DNA of 39,376 nucleotides from contig NZ_JAERJP010000028.1 of assembly GCF_018257575.1 (NCBI RefSeq), forward strand, positions 1-39,376, in the 5' to 3' direction. Within the stretch, counting starts at the first letter, position 1. Every line of letters begins with the position of its first letter. Source of the stretch: Tatumella sp. JGM91. GTDB lineage: Bacteria > Pseudomonadota > Gammaproteobacteria > Enterobacterales > Enterobacteriaceae. A program made the translations under genes and the position numbers. The notes beneath the pieces were generated by a model. That model did not search any database. It saw only the letters and a list, made by a program, of their open reading frames with translations, and was not told where the DNA came from. Positions 9,866-20,176 of the stretch are shown here, in pieces.

Positions 9866-11362
9866 ATGGCACTGACTCATCTCTTAGCAGACAGAATTAC
9901 ACGGCTCAGTAATATGCTGGAACAAGGTCTGTATGAAAGACACCACACTATCCGGTTATGTCTGCTGGCGGCATTAGCCGGTGAGAGTGTTTTTCTGATG
10001 GGTCCTCCGGGGATTGCAAAGAGCCTGATCGCGCGCAGGATAAAGTATGCCTTTCGCGATGCCAGGGCTTTTGAATATCTGATGACTCGCTTCTCCACTC
10101 CCGAAGAAGTCTTCGGACCGTTATCGATACAGGCTCTGAAAGACGAAGGCCGTTATCAGCGCCTGACCAAAGGATATCTTCCCGACGCCGAAATCGTTTT
10201 TCTTGATGAAATATGGAAGGCTGGCCCGGCAATACTCAATACATTGCTGACGGCCATTAATGAACGCCGCTTTCGTAACGGTGATAACGAAACGACGATA
10301 CCGATGAAGCTGCTGATTGCGGCGTCGAATGAATTACCCGATGCAGAAAGTGGCCTGTCGGCACTGTATGACCGTATGCTGATCCGTCTGTGTCTTGATA
10401 ATGTCAGCAGTAAAAATAATTTCCGCAATGTGCTTATCTCGTCGCCTGACGCCCCGTTCACCGCCGCAGAAGAGTCTCTGCGTATCACTGACGATGAGTA
10501 TCACCAGTGGCAGCAAGAGATCCTCAAAGTCAGCTTGCCGGATAATGTCTTCGACCTTATCTATCAGTTACGCCGTCAGCTGGAGAGCCTGCCTGATGCG
10601 CCTTATATTTCTGATCGTCGCTGGAAGAAGGCGATCCACTTGCTGCAGGCAAGTGCTTTTTTCAGCGGCCGCCAGGCGATTGCACCGGTTGATATTATTT
10701 TACTGAAAGACTGCCTGTGGCATGACCAGGCATCAATGCAACTGACAGAGCGGGAAATTAAAGGATTACTGACAGGCTACGCTTTTGAGCAACAGCCTTT
10801 ACTGATCAAGCTTCGTCAGTTACAGACCCGTAAATTTGCACTGCAACAACAGATGAACCTCGATCAGGCGCTGAAACTGGAAAAGCAGAGCAGGTTATTT
10901 AGCCGTAAACATCACCATATTTTACCGGCCTTAGGGGAAGGTGAACAACTGACACTGATCCTGCAAAATCCCCTGATCCTGCATGAACAGAAGAGTAACC
11001 ATCTTGTGGTCAGCAAAGAGGAACTGAACCAGTGGCTGGCCAGGGGCGGCGAAATAAAAGGGCAGCTGAATGGTATCGGCTTTGCACAACCTCTGGACTT
11101 GTATATTGATGACCGGGACTGTCTCAATATCAGGGATATCAGCCTGCAATCCTCTTTACTGAGTGTACTTCCGCGCGAGACTCTGCGCGAGATACCGGAA
11201 GAAATAACCCGCGGCCTGAATGAGCTCAAAGACCGGCTACAAACCCAGCGGTTACTTTTCCGTCAGCATCAGCAATGTTTATTTATTGATAATGACTGGC
11301 TGGCGATTATTGAGCAAAGCCTGCAGGATGTGGCAGAACAGATAGAACAGGAAACCCAATGA
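9866..11362 (+). CDS. ravA: MoxR-family AAA+ ATPase RavA
   Basis: A 498-residue AAA+ protein, the same length as E. coli RavA. Walker A GPPGIAKS is at residues 46-53, Walker B VFLDEIW has Asp114-Glu115, and the sensor 1 region reads LLIAASNE. The C-terminal half after about residue 330 corresponds to the discontinuous LARA region known to contact the lysine decarboxylase LdcI. In E. coli RavA hexamers act with ViaA as a chaperone-like system linked to acid stress and to respiratory complexes. The stop codon overlaps the viaA start (ATGA). AAGGA at 9848 is 13 bases from the ATG, which is a long spacing. Confidence 0.95.
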   Translation: MALTHLLADRITRLSNMLEQGLYERHHTIRLCLLAALAGESVFLMGPPGIAKSLIARRIKYAFRDARAFEYLMTRFSTPEEVFGPLSIQALKDEGRYQRLTKGYLPDAEIVFLDEIWKAGPAILNTLLTAINERRFRNGDNETTIPMKLLIAASNELPDAESGLSALYDRMLIRLCLDNVSSKNNFRNVLISSPDAPFTAAEESLRITDDEYHQWQQEILKVSLPDNVFDLIYQLRRQLESLPDAPYISDRRWKKAIHLLQASAFFSGRQAIAPVDIILLKDCLWHDQASMQLTEREIKGLLTGYAFEQQPLLIKLRQLQTRKFALQQQMNLDQALKLEKQSRLFSRKHHHILPALGEGEQLTLILQNPLILHEQKSNHLVVSKEELNQWLARGGEIKGQLNGIGFAQPLDLYIDDRDCLNIRDISLQSSLLSVLPRETLREIPEEITRGLNELKDRLQTQRLLFRQHQQCLFIDNDWLAIIEQSLQDVAEQIEQETQ

Positions 11363-12819
11363 TCTCCATTGATTCTCTGCTCAGTCTGCTGACCTACAGT
11401 GATGCCGACACCCTCAATGACTTTTTGTCGGCACTGCTGGCGGCACCGCAATTAGTTATTTTTCTCGAAAAAAGCCCCGGCCTTAAAAAAGCGCTGCTGA
11501 AAGAATTACCGGATATTAAAGCCGCTATCAGCGAAGAACAAAAAAATACGCCTGTACCGGCCAGCCTGGCACAGGAGTTTCAGCTGTTCACCCTGCAAAA
11601 GTCATTCAGTCTTTATCATTTCAGCCAGAATATGTCCGATACATTGCTCCGGCTGGAACAGCTCGGCTCTCCGTTCAGGGAGGAGGCAAACAGACTGGTC
11701 ACCGGGGCTGACGACCAGCTACTGACAGCTGCGCAACATAGCTTATTTTTTCAGCGCTGGCGCCAGAGTCTGACACTGCAGACCGTCACCTTAAATGAGG
11801 GGCTGCTGGAGCAACAGCGAGATAAACTTATTACTGAGTTACAACAGCGTATGACCCTGTCCAGCCAGCTTTCACCGTTATCAGACGGCAACGAGGAAAC
11901 GGCAGCCGGCCATTTGTGGGATATGAGTAAATCGCCACCGGGAAAAGGGGATACGGGGCTGATTCTGCAATACAGTGAATTTCTGAATACCTGTCCGGAA
12001 TTACAGACACTGGCTGCCCGGTTAGGCCGCAGCAGAGAGGCACAGTCGCTCCCGGCAGAAAACGCACCGCCGGGCCAGCAGATTGTGCAGGTACATAAAA
12101 CTGAAACACTGCCGGAAGAAGTCAGTGGTATTCATCAAAGTGACGATATTCTGCGGTTACTCCCCACGGAACTGGCGGCACTGAGTATCAGTGAGCTCGA
12201 ACTGGAATTCTACCGGCGGCTGGTGGAAAAGCGTCTGCTTACCTACCAGCTGCAGGGGGAATCTGTACATGATGATATCCGCCAGCGGCCGGTGATCTAC
12301 AGACATAAGGATCAACAGCCAAAAGGGCCGTTTATTGTCTGTGTGGATACCTCCGGTTCCATGGGCGGGTTTAATGAACGCTGTGCTAAAGCATTTTGCC
12401 TGGCGTTACTAAAAATCGCGCTGGCCGAAAACCGCGGTTGTTTCATTATGTTGTTTGCCCATGACGTGATCCATTATGAGCTGACCACAGAGAACGGACT
12501 GGAACAGGCCGTGCGTTTTCTGAGCCAGCGTTTTCGCGGAGGAACCGATATCGCAAAGTGCCTTAACAGGGTACTGGACAGCATGGAAAACCCGGCCTGG
12601 AAGGATGCTGATGCAGTCATTATTTCAGATTTTATAGCTCAGCATCTGCCGGAGGTGCTGATCAAACGGGTTACACACCATCAGCAACACAGCCAGCAGC
12701 GTTTCCACGCAGTCTGTATGTCAGCCCATGGGAAACCCGGAATATTGCAGATATTTGACCATATATGGAAATTCGATACCCGCCTCAGAACCCGCCTGCT
12801 GAGATACCTGAAACGCTAG
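11359..12819 (+). CDS. viaA: VWA-domain partner of RavA (ViaA)
   Basis: A 486-residue protein (E. coli ViaA 483) with a helical N-terminal half and a C-terminal von Willebrand factor A domain. The metal-ion-dependent adhesion site is intact: DTSGSMGG at residues 330-337, the later GGTD threonine and the strand AVIISDF. It stimulates the RavA ATPase, with which it is translationally coupled by a 4-base overlap. In E. coli asnA comes next; here asnC follows after 87 bases. No clear terminator is visible after the TAG. Confidence 0.94.
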   Translation: MISIDSLLSLLTYSDADTLNDFLSALLAAPQLVIFLEKSPGLKKALLKELPDIKAAISEEQKNTPVPASLAQEFQLFTLQKSFSLYHFSQNMSDTLLRLEQLGSPFREEANRLVTGADDQLLTAAQHSLFFQRWRQSLTLQTVTLNEGLLEQQRDKLITELQQRMTLSSQLSPLSDGNEETAAGHLWDMSKSPPGKGDTGLILQYSEFLNTCPELQTLAARLGRSREAQSLPAENAPPGQQIVQVHKTETLPEEVSGIHQSDDILRLLPTELAALSISELELEFYRRLVEKRLLTYQLQGESVHDDIRQRPVIYRHKDQQPKGPFIVCVDTSGSMGGFNERCAKAFCLALLKIALAENRGCFIMLFAHDVIHYELTTENGLEQAVRFLSQRFRGGTDIAKCLNRVLDSMENPAWKDADAVIISDFIAQHLPEVLIKRVTHHQQHSQQRFHAVCMSAHGKPGILQIFDHIWKFDTRLRTRLLRYLKR

Positions 12820-12906
12820 ACAGCGGATATTTCCCGGATTACTGTCAATACATCATCCCAGGGGGACGGCAGAACACACCGCCCGCGACAGATTTAGAAA
12901 GGACAA

Positions 12907-13371
12907 ATGATGGCCGATATGCTGCAACTGGATCAACTCGATCGCGATATCCTGAACGTATTACTTAATAATGCCAGAACCGCCTACGCAGAGCTGGCAA
13001 AACAGTTTAATGTCAGCGCAGGCACTGTTCATGTCAGGGTCGAAAAAATGCGTCAGGCCGGTATTATTCTCGGCACCCGTATTGATGTTGACCCAAGAAA
13101 ACTGGGATTCGATGTGTGCTGTTTTATCGGTATTATTCTGAAGAGTGCCCGTGATTATCCGGCAGCCCTGAGCAAACTCCGGGCGCTGGATGAAGTGGTT
13201 GAAGCCTGGTACACCACCGGACATTACAGTATTTTTATTAAAGTGATGTGCCGCTCTATTGATGCTCTGCAACAGGTGCTGATCAATAAGATTCAGACCA
13301 TTGATGAAATTCAGTCCACAGAAACACTTATCTCCCTGCAAAACCCTATCAGCCGTACGATAAAGCCCTGA
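12907..13371 (+). CDS. asnC: Lrp/AsnC-family transcriptional regulator AsnC
   Basis: A 154-residue regulator (E. coli 152). The N-terminal winged helix reads NARTAYAELAKQFNVSAGTVHVRVEKM (about residues 20-46). The C-terminal RAM domain, which binds the effector asparagine, is almost identical to E. coli over YTTGHYSIFIKVMCRSIDALQ and IDEIQSTETLI. Translation can start at either of two adjacent ATGs (12907 or 12910), preceded by AAAGGA. In E. coli AsnC activates the divergent asnA and represses itself. Here no asnA lies beside it, so its target must be elsewhere or lost. It reads toward mioC and oriC. Confidence 0.95.
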   Translation: MMADMLQLDQLDRDILNVLLNNARTAYAELAKQFNVSAGTVHVRVEKMRQAGIILGTRIDVDPRKLGFDVCCFIGIILKSARDYPAALSKLRALDEVVEAWYTTGHYSIFIKVMCRSIDALQQVLINKIQTIDEIQSTETLISLQNPISRTIKP

Positions 13372-13384
13372 TCAGACAGATCTG

Positions 13385-13500
13385 TGTGGATAACCTTATC
13401 CATCCACCAGGTCCCTGCTTTCTCTGCAATTTCCCCGTAAAATAAAAATGAATAACCTTGTTGTCCACAGGTGGATCACGGCTTGATCACAGCGTACAAT
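13385..13500 (+). promoter_or_regulatory. mioC promoter region with DnaA boxes
   Basis: The asnC-mioC gap contains a perfect DnaA box TGTGGATAA (13385-13393), a weaker TTATCCATC (13396-13404) and an 8/9 match TTGTCCACA (13461-13469). A -10 TACAAT (13495-13500) lies just before the mioC Shine-Dalgarno; the -35 (around 13472) is poor. In E. coli the mioC promoter is controlled by DnaA and its transcription runs toward oriC, and the boxes suggest the same here. Confidence 0.65.
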
Positions 13501-13525
13501 GCTGCCTTTTACTGAGGGAAGACTG

Positions 13526-13966
13526 ATGGCGGATATCACGTTTATCACAGGCAGCACCCTGGGAAGTGCCGAATATGTGGCTGAAGAATTAGCAGCATTA
13601 CTCGAACAGGAAGAAATTTCGTCTGAAATTCTGCATGGCCCGGCGCTTGATGACCTGCCAGTCACCGGAACCTGGTTACTGATAACCTCAACCCATGGTG
13701 CCGGTGAAGTCCCGGACAATCTTTTACCGTTCTTTGAACAATTAAAAGAACAGCAACCGGATCTTTCCGCGGTACGCTATGGTGCTATCGGCTTAGGTAA
13801 TCATGAGTATGATCTGTTTTGTGGCGCGATCAGAAGTATTGATCAACTACTGCAGTCCCTTGGGGCCACCAGGATCGGCGATCGTCTGGAAATTGATGTT
13901 CTGCAACATGATGTCCCGGAAGATCCGGCCAGCGAGTGGTTAGCCGACTGGAAAAGCCTGATTTGA
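13526..13966 (+). CDS. mioC: Flavodoxin-like FMN-binding protein MioC
   Basis: A 146-residue flavodoxin-domain protein that starts MADITFITGSTLGSAEYVAEE, with the FMN phosphate-binding loop at GSTLGSAEY (residues 8-16) and the second flavin-binding stretch at STHGAGEVPDN. E. coli MioC is 147 residues. It binds FMN as an electron carrier and was linked to biotin synthase activity. I chose the ATG at 13526 because GAGGGA stands 7-8 bases upstream and the family starts there; an upstream in-frame ATG at 13499 falls in the -10 region. Transcription enters oriC downstream. Confidence 0.93.
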   Translation: MADITFITGSTLGSAEYVAEELAALLEQEEISSEILHGPALDDLPVTGTWLLITSTHGAGEVPDNLLPFFEQLKEQQPDLSAVRYGAIGLGNHEYDLFCGAIRSIDQLLQSLGATRIGDRLEIDVLQHDVPEDPASEWLADWKSLI

Positions 13967-14050
13967 GATCACTGACACGGTTGTTGATCGTTTATTTATG
14001 AGGATCCACGGTCAATTGTCCTGTTTTTTACTGTTTTTTTTCCCGGGCTC

Positions 14051-14318
14051 TGTGGATAAGTACCCCTTTATTGTGCTGATAACCGGTAGTTATCCAATGA
14101 ATAACCGATGGCGATTTTTTGTGCTGTGTATAAGTAGCGATTTTGATCTCAGCTTATACGTTACGGATCAACCGATCATTCACAGCATTGGATCTATCTC
14201 AGACTGCTGTTAACTATAAAGAATTGACACTTACCCACAGGATCGGGCGATCCTAATAAGAGATCTAACAGAAAGATCATACATAAAATAAAGATCTTTC
14301 TTTTAAACCCTTACGATC
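14051..14318 (-). other. oriC: Chromosomal replication origin oriC
   Basis: Lies between mioC and mnmG, as in E. coli, and reads as E. coli oriC on the minus strand. In that order it has: three AT-rich 13-mers at 14284-14296, 14266-14278 and 14253-14265; DnaA box R1 at 14231-14239 in the altered form TTACCCACA; an IHF site at 14217-14229 (one mismatch to WATCAANNNNTTR); R5M TTATACGTT (14154-14162); R2 TTATACACA (14125-14133); R3 TTATCCAAT (14090-14098); and R4 TTATCCACA (14051-14059). I count ten GATC sites between 14145 and 14318, for Dam/SeqA control. From the leftmost 13-mer to R4 is 246 bp, close to the E. coli 245-bp minimum. A weak mnmG promoter (-10 TAGAAT at 14349) follows. Confidence 0.95.
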
Positions 14319-14403
14319 CTGCCACTTTCCCATGCGCTGGAATTTAAGTAGAATCCACTGCCGGGATATGCTCCCAACCGTTAATCTACCGAGGTATCGT
14401 TTC

Positions 14404-16293
14404 ATGTTTTATCCAGATCCTTTTGACGTCATCATCATTGGTGGTGGTCATGCGGGAACAGAAGCCGCAATGGCCGCTGCCCGAATGGGTCAGCAAACCC
14501 TGCTACTGACCCACAATATCGATACGCTGGGACAAATGTCATGTAATCCGGCGATCGGTGGGATCGGCAAAGGGCATCTGGTGAAAGAAGTCGATGCGCT
14601 GGGTGGCCTGATGGCCGAAGCTATCGATAAATCGGGCATCCAGTTTAGAATACTAAACAGCAGCAAAGGCCCTGCGGTGCGTGCTACACGGGCACAGGCT
14701 GACAGAGTACTCTATCGGCAGGCTGTACGTACCGCACTGGAAAACCAGCCAAACCTGATGATCTTCCAGCAGGCCGTTGAAGATCTGATTGTGGAAAACG
14801 ATCAGGTCGTTGGTGCTGTAACTCAGATGGGGCTCCGTTTCCGTGCTAAAGCCGTGGTACTGACCGTCGGGACTTTCCTTGACGGAAAAATTCATATCGG
14901 ACTGGATAATTACAGTGGTGGTCGTGCCGGCGATCCGCCATCTATCCCGTTATCCCGCAGACTGCGTGAATTGCCTTTACGGGTCAGTCGTCTGAAAACC
15001 GGTACACCGCCGCGTATCGATGCCAGAACCATCGATTTTTCTGTGCTGGCTGCACAGCATGGTGATAATCCGGTGCCTGTGTTCTCGTTTATGGGGAAAG
15101 CATCCGATCATCCGGCACAGATGGCCTGTTATATCACTCATACCAATGAAAAAACCCATGATGTGATCCGTGATAACCTCGATCGCAGCCCGATGTATGC
15201 CGGAGTGATCGAAGGGATCGGGCCACGTTACTGTCCGTCAATTGAAGACAAGGTGATGCGTTTTGCCGATCGTAATGCGCATCAGATCTTCCTCGAACCG
15301 GAAGGGCTGACCAGCAACGAAATTTACCCGAACGGTATTTCTACCAGTCTGCCATTTGATGTACAGATGAAAATCGTCCGTTCTATGCAGGGCCTGGAAA
15401 ATGCAAAGATTATCCGTCCGGGTTATGCCATTGAATATGATTTCTTCGACCCGCGTGACCTGAAACCGACCCTGGAAAGTAAATATATCCACGGTCTGTT
15501 TTTTGCCGGGCAGATTAACGGCACTACCGGCTATGAAGAAGCTGCGGCCCAGGGATTACTGGCAGGGTTAAATGCCGGGCGTTTTTCTGCGGACAAAGAA
15601 GGCTGGACGCCGCGTCGTGATGAAGCGTATCTCGGTGTGCTGGTGGATGACCTCTGTACCCTGGGAACCAAAGAACCCTACCGTATGTTTACCTCACGTG
15701 CAGAATATCGTCTGATGCTGCGTGAAGATAACGCCGATTTACGCTTAACGTCCATCGGCCGTGAATTGGGGTTAGTGAATGATGAACGCTGGGCCAGTTT
15801 CAATAAGAAACTGGAATCGATTGAACTGGAACGTCAGCGTTTACGGGATATTCACGTTCATCCTAAATCGGATATTGTCTCGCAGGTTAATTCACTGCTG
15901 AGTACCGGACTGACAAAAGAAGCCAATGGCGAAGATTTACTGCGTCGCCCTGAAATGACCTATTCTCAGCTGATGTCATTGCCTGCTTTCGGGCCAGCGG
16001 TCAGCGATCCACTGGCTGCTGAGCAGGTGGAAATTCAGGTGAAATACGAAGGGTATATTGCCCGTCAGAAAGAAGAGATTGAACGTCAGCAGCGTAATGA
16101 GAATACCCTGTTGCCGGTTGACCTTGATTACCGGAATGTCAGCGGACTTTCAAATGAAGTGATTGCCAAGCTTAACGATCATAAACCATCGTCAATTGGT
16201 CAGGCATCGCGCATTTCCGGGATCACTCCGGCCGCAATCTCAATTTTATTGATCTATCTGAAAAAACAGGGCCTGCTACGTAAAAGTGCCTGA
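14404..16293 (+). CDS. mnmG: tRNA uridine-34 carboxymethylaminomethyl modification enzyme MnmG (GidA)
   Basis: A 629-residue FAD/NAD-binding enzyme identical in length and nearly in sequence to E. coli MnmG. The dinucleotide-binding motif [10 protein letters not shown] is at residues 13-22; the conserved [16 protein letters not shown] and [21 protein letters not shown] blocks and the C-terminal helical MnmE-interacting domain ([22 protein letters not shown]) are all present. With MnmE it modifies wobble U34 in several tRNAs. I start at ATG 14404 (MFYPDPFDV), with GAGG ten bases upstream; an in-frame ATG at 14332 would add 24 residues with no family support. Confidence 0.97.
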   Translation: MFYPDPFDVIIIGGGHAGTEAAMAAARMGQQTLLLTHNIDTLGQMSCNPAIGGIGKGHLVKEVDALGGLMAEAIDKSGIQFRILNSSKGPAVRATRAQADRVLYRQAVRTALENQPNLMIFQQAVEDLIVENDQVVGAVTQMGLRFRAKAVVLTVGTFLDGKIHIGLDNYSGGRAGDPPSIPLSRRLRELPLRVSRLKTGTPPRIDARTIDFSVLAAQHGDNPVPVFSFMGKASDHPAQMACYITHTNEKTHDVIRDNLDRSPMYAGVIEGIGPRYCPSIEDKVMRFADRNAHQIFLEPEGLTSNEIYPNGISTSLPFDVQMKIVRSMQGLENAKIIRPGYAIEYDFFDPRDLKPTLESKYIHGLFFAGQINGTTGYEEAAAQGLLAGLNAGRFSADKEGWTPRRDEAYLGVLVDDLCTLGTKEPYRMFTSRAEYRLMLREDNADLRLTSIGRELGLVNDERWASFNKKLESIELERQRLRDIHVHPKSDIVSQVNSLLSTGLTKEANGEDLLRRPEMTYSQLMSLPAFGPAVSDPLAAEQVEIQVKYEGYIARQKEEIERQQRNENTLLPVDLDYRNVSGLSNEVIAKLNDHKPSSIGQASRISGITPAAISILLIYLKKQGLLRKSA

Positions 16294-16351
16294 GCCCTCA
16301 GCTATAAACAGGGGCCGCTGTAAGGCTGCCCCTGACAACAGGAATTTCCCC

Positions 16352-16972
16352 GTGATTAATACTCTCTCCGCATTACTCAGTAAGGCCGGTATTTCCTTAA
16401 CCGATCAGCAAAAACAGCAACTGGTCAGTTATGTGGGCTTACTGGATAAATGGAATAAAGCTTATAACCTGACCTCGGTTCGTGATCCGCAGCAGATGCT
16501 TGTTCGTCACATTATGGACAGCATTGTGGTTGCACCGTATCTGAAAGGGAACAAATTTATCGATGTCGGTACCGGCCCCGGTTTGCCGGGAATTCCACTG
16601 GCGATTGTCTGTCCTGAAGCCAGTTTCACTCTGCTCGACAGTCTGGGGAAACGGGTCCGCTTTTTACGCCAGGTGCAGCATGAGCTTAAACTGGACAATA
16701 TTATTCCGGTACAGAGCAGGGCAGAGGCATTTACCGATCAGCCACTGTTTGACGGGGTGATTAGTCGGGCATTTGCTTCACTGCAGGATATGGTCAGCTG
16801 GTGTCATCATTTACCCGCACCTGCGCAGGGACGTTTTTATGCGTTAAAAGGTGTTGTGCCCGAAGATGAGCTGGCGGAATTACCCGCAAACCTGAGTGTT
16901 GAAAAACTGGTCTCGCTACAGGTCCCTGAGCTGGAAGGTGAACGTCATCTGGTTATTTTAAAGCAAAAATAA
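16352..16972 (+). CDS. rsmG: 16S rRNA (guanine-527-N7) methyltransferase RsmG (GidB)
   Basis: A 206-residue SAM-dependent methyltransferase (E. coli 207). The SAM-binding motif [17 protein letters not shown] sits around residue 68, followed by [15 protein letters not shown] and [10 protein letters not shown]. It methylates N7 of G527 in 16S rRNA; loss gives low-level streptomycin resistance in E. coli. I chose the GTG at 16352, preceded by CAGGAA at a good distance, because the family begins there. A further GTG at 16286 overlapping mnmG would add 22 unrelated residues. It lies 58 bases after mnmG, is probably co-transcribed with it, and ends in a strong hairpin. Confidence 0.95.
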   Translation: MINTLSALLSKAGISLTDQQKQQLVSYVGLLDKWNKAYNLTSVRDPQQMLVRHIMDSIVVAPYLKGNKFIDVGTGPGLPGIPLAIVCPEASFTLLDSLGKRVRFLRQVQHELKLDNIIPVQSRAEAFTDQPLFDGVISRAFASLQDMVSWCHHLPAPAQGRFYALKGVVPEDELAELPANLSVEKLVSLQVPELEGERHLVILKQK

Positions 16973-16981
16973 ATCGGCCTG

Positions 16982-17025
16982 CCCGGCGGCAGGGCAGGGC
17001 GCTGCCGCCGGGAGAATATATTTTA
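16982..17025 (+). terminator. Terminator hairpin after rsmG
   Basis: A perfect 11-bp GC-rich stem (CCCGGCGGCAG, 16982-16992, with CTGCCGCCGGG, 17002-17012) and a 9-base loop stand 9 bases after the rsmG stop. The tail AGAATATATTTT contains T residues but is not an uninterrupted T-run. Confidence 0.65.
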
Positions 17026-17052
17026 TGTGATAAAAATCACATAAAATATATT
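17015..17052. promoter_or_regulatory. 38-bp perfect palindrome containing a consensus CRP site
   Basis: Two perfect 17-base arms (17015-17031 and 17036-17052) flank an AAAA centre. The core TGTGA-N6-TCACA (centre 17033.5) is a perfect CRP consensus and also matches the FNR pattern with one mismatch per half-site. It may control a promoter reading right toward the microcin-like gene, with a possible -10-like GATATT at 17060, or it may serve as a second terminator hairpin behind rsmG. Both roles are inference. Confidence 0.5.
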
Positions 17053-17607
17053 TAAGTACGATATTTGTAACTGTTAATGGCTGCCGGAACCACAGAAATA
17101 ATTCATTTCACACTCTCTGCCGCTGCCTGCGGGTCTGTATCTCAGCAGATATCCGCTAACAAATCACTTTACGTTAATAAATAGCATGCTAATTACTTGC
17201 CGGATATATTCGTCTGTCTGGACAGATGTGTATTCCGGGGGACAGATTTTTTCCGGTGTGCTGTTTTATTCAGTTTATTCAGTCCGGATAAACAGTGCTT
17301 CCTGAAAAATTTTTTATCATCATGATTTTATTATGTTTTTATTCGTTTCCTGCCATGGTTTCCTGAAGTTACCTGATTATCTGCCATGCGGTCTGTAATT
17401 ATTATTCCTTAATTAAACAGAAAAACTGATGACTAATGAACGATATGAAATAAAGACAAATCAGAATTTATTAATAATTATCCTTTTGTTTACTAAGTAT
17501 TTTATTTGATTTAGTGTGCCAGCGGGTAAGGTTACCCGGCTGTTACCGGGCCGGACAATATTGTTAACACCGGAACAGTATTTATCTTCTGAAAATAAGG
17601 ATATTAC
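17053..17607. other. Non-coding AT-rich gap upstream of the microcin-like gene
   Basis: About 555 bases with frequent stops in all frames and no gene I can support. Close to the next gene there are two small symmetries: GGGTAAGGTTACCC (17524-17537) and ACAATATTGT near 17556. These could be operator or RNA elements. The composition is clearly more AT-rich than the core genes on either side, which fits an acquired segment. Confidence 0.5.
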
Positions 17608-17889
17608 ATGAAAGAACTTTCAATAACAGAAACCACTCAGATCAGTGGTGGTTTGTTTACTCTGGTTACCGGACCTGTCGGTGGCTTACTGGGTTTCACC
17701 ATTGGCTCTATCGTTGATGCCGGGGTCGGTGCCCTTAAAGGCCAGTCGCTGAGCTTTAAAACCTCCGGCGCATTGCTTGGCGCAGGTATCGGGGCGATTG
17801 TTGGTCTGAGCCCGATTCTTGCCACGACCGGTATCGGTCTTGGGGTGGTGAGCATTGTCGATAATGCTAAAAAATTTCTGGCCAGCTGA
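17608..17889 (+). CDS. Double-glycine-leader microcin / class II bacteriocin-like peptide
   Basis: A 93-residue precursor. The leader MKELSITETTQISGG fits the classic double-glycine pattern (Leu4, Glu8, Ile12, Gly14-Gly15) cut and exported by peptidase-containing ABC transporters of the C39/CvaB type. The predicted mature part (residues 16-93, 78 residues) has no Cys, is very rich in Gly and Ala, and has GxxxG-like runs (GPVGGLLGFTIG, GALLGAGIGAIVG) that look like two membrane-inserting helices, as in colicin V/microcin and Blp-type bacteriocins. AAGGA stands 6 bases before the ATG, and a strong terminator follows 75 bases later. No transporter, protease or immunity gene is visible nearby, so secretion would need a system encoded elsewhere. 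Bacteriocin function is inference from the leader and composition. Confidence 0.75.
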   Translation: MKELSITETTQISGGLFTLVTGPVGGLLGFTIGSIVDAGVGALKGQSLSFKTSGALLGAGIGAIVGLSPILATTGIGLGVVSIVDNAKKFLAS

Positions 17890-17964
17890 TGTGTAAGCCG
17901 GGAGATTTTATTCTCTCTGTCGTTAGCATCTGCATTTTTAGACGTGACTGATTTGTATCATGTC

Positions 17965-18000
17965 AGAGGCGCTGACCCGATCAGCGCCTCTTTATTATTT
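17965..18000 (+). terminator. Rho-independent terminator after the microcin-like gene
   Basis: A perfect 11-bp stem (AGAGGCGCTGA / TCAGCGCCTCT) with a CCCGA loop, followed by TTATTATTT. The gene therefore seems to form its own transcription unit. From here to 18195 I see no gene. Confidence 0.85.
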
Positions 18001-18195
18001 GCGGACAGATTCTCTGAAGACACCTGCATTTTTTGCTATTCCTGCTTTTTTGCCACGTGATTTATTGCGGTTAAATTAGTATTGTTATCAGACTGCATAT
18101 TCTGCTGCGCTAAAAACCCCGTGTTTATTTTATAACTTCCTTTTATTTTTTAATATACTGACGCGGTCTGGTCATTGCGCCGTGGCAGGCATGTA

Positions 18196-18228
18196 AAATA
18201 AATGATAAATAAATGATAAATAAATGAA
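18196..18228 (+). repeat. Three tandem copies of an 11-bp AT-rich unit
   Basis: The unit AAATAAATGAT is repeated at 18196, 18207 and 18218, the last copy differing in its final base. The 11-bp period is close to one helical turn. It lies about 230 bp upstream of the atp promoter. The function is unknown. The surrounding 18001-18437 shows no gene I can support. Confidence 0.7.
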
Positions 18229-18437
18229 ATGATTAACGTTCAAATAACAGCAATAAATGTAAGGCTAATTGTTTTTTCAGGGTGTAGTATCGTCTCCGGT
18301 TCATAAAACACCGAGGAAAAGAGGCCATCAGATCGGGTAGTCTCTTTGTATTCTGCGATTTTTGGCGAAGATTATTGGTGAAAACACCTTTTCAGAAAGA
18401 AATTTAAATAATTGTTCACCTTTTCTCTACTTACAGA

Positions 18438-18465
18438 TTGAAATCGCAGGAGTGCCCCGTATAAT
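18438..18465 (+). promoter_or_regulatory. atp operon promoter
   Basis: -35 TTGAAA (18438-18443), a 16-bp spacer and a perfect -10 TATAAT (18460-18465), giving a start about 90 bases before atpI. The TCGCAGGA-like spacer resembles what I recall of the E. coli atp promoter. It drives the nine-gene ATP synthase operon. Confidence 0.7.
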
Positions 18466-18563
18466 TTGCACGGCTTTTGCTGTTCATCTCTTCGGGGGTG
18501 ATCACAGCAGTTTGTGTAGAACACACGATATACCCAACATAAGTAAAGGAGAGTAAGAAAGTA

Positions 18564-20145
<1,582 letters not shown>

Positions 20146-20176
20146 AGCAAGCTAACTTAACAAGAGGCATTGTGCT

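Noticed and set aside
13998-14213. 71-codon plus-strand frame inside the oriC region
   Set aside because: It runs through the DnaA boxes R4, R3, R2 and R5M; the sequence is explained by origin elements.
17077-17184. 35-codon frame starting ATGGCTGCC downstream of the CRP-like palindrome
   Set aside because: No ribosome-binding site and no recognisable motif; length is compatible with chance.
17429-17509. 26-codon frame with a charged start and a hydrophobic end (LLIIILLFTKYF), upstream of the microcin-like gene
   Set aside because: Tempting as a membrane immunity peptide, but there is no Shine-Dalgarno and the hydrophobicity follows from AT-rich sequence. Too weak to annotate.
18362-18556. 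64-codon frame upstream of atpI
   Set aside because: It begins with a TTG and overlaps the atp promoter -35 and -10 boxes; more likely leader DNA.
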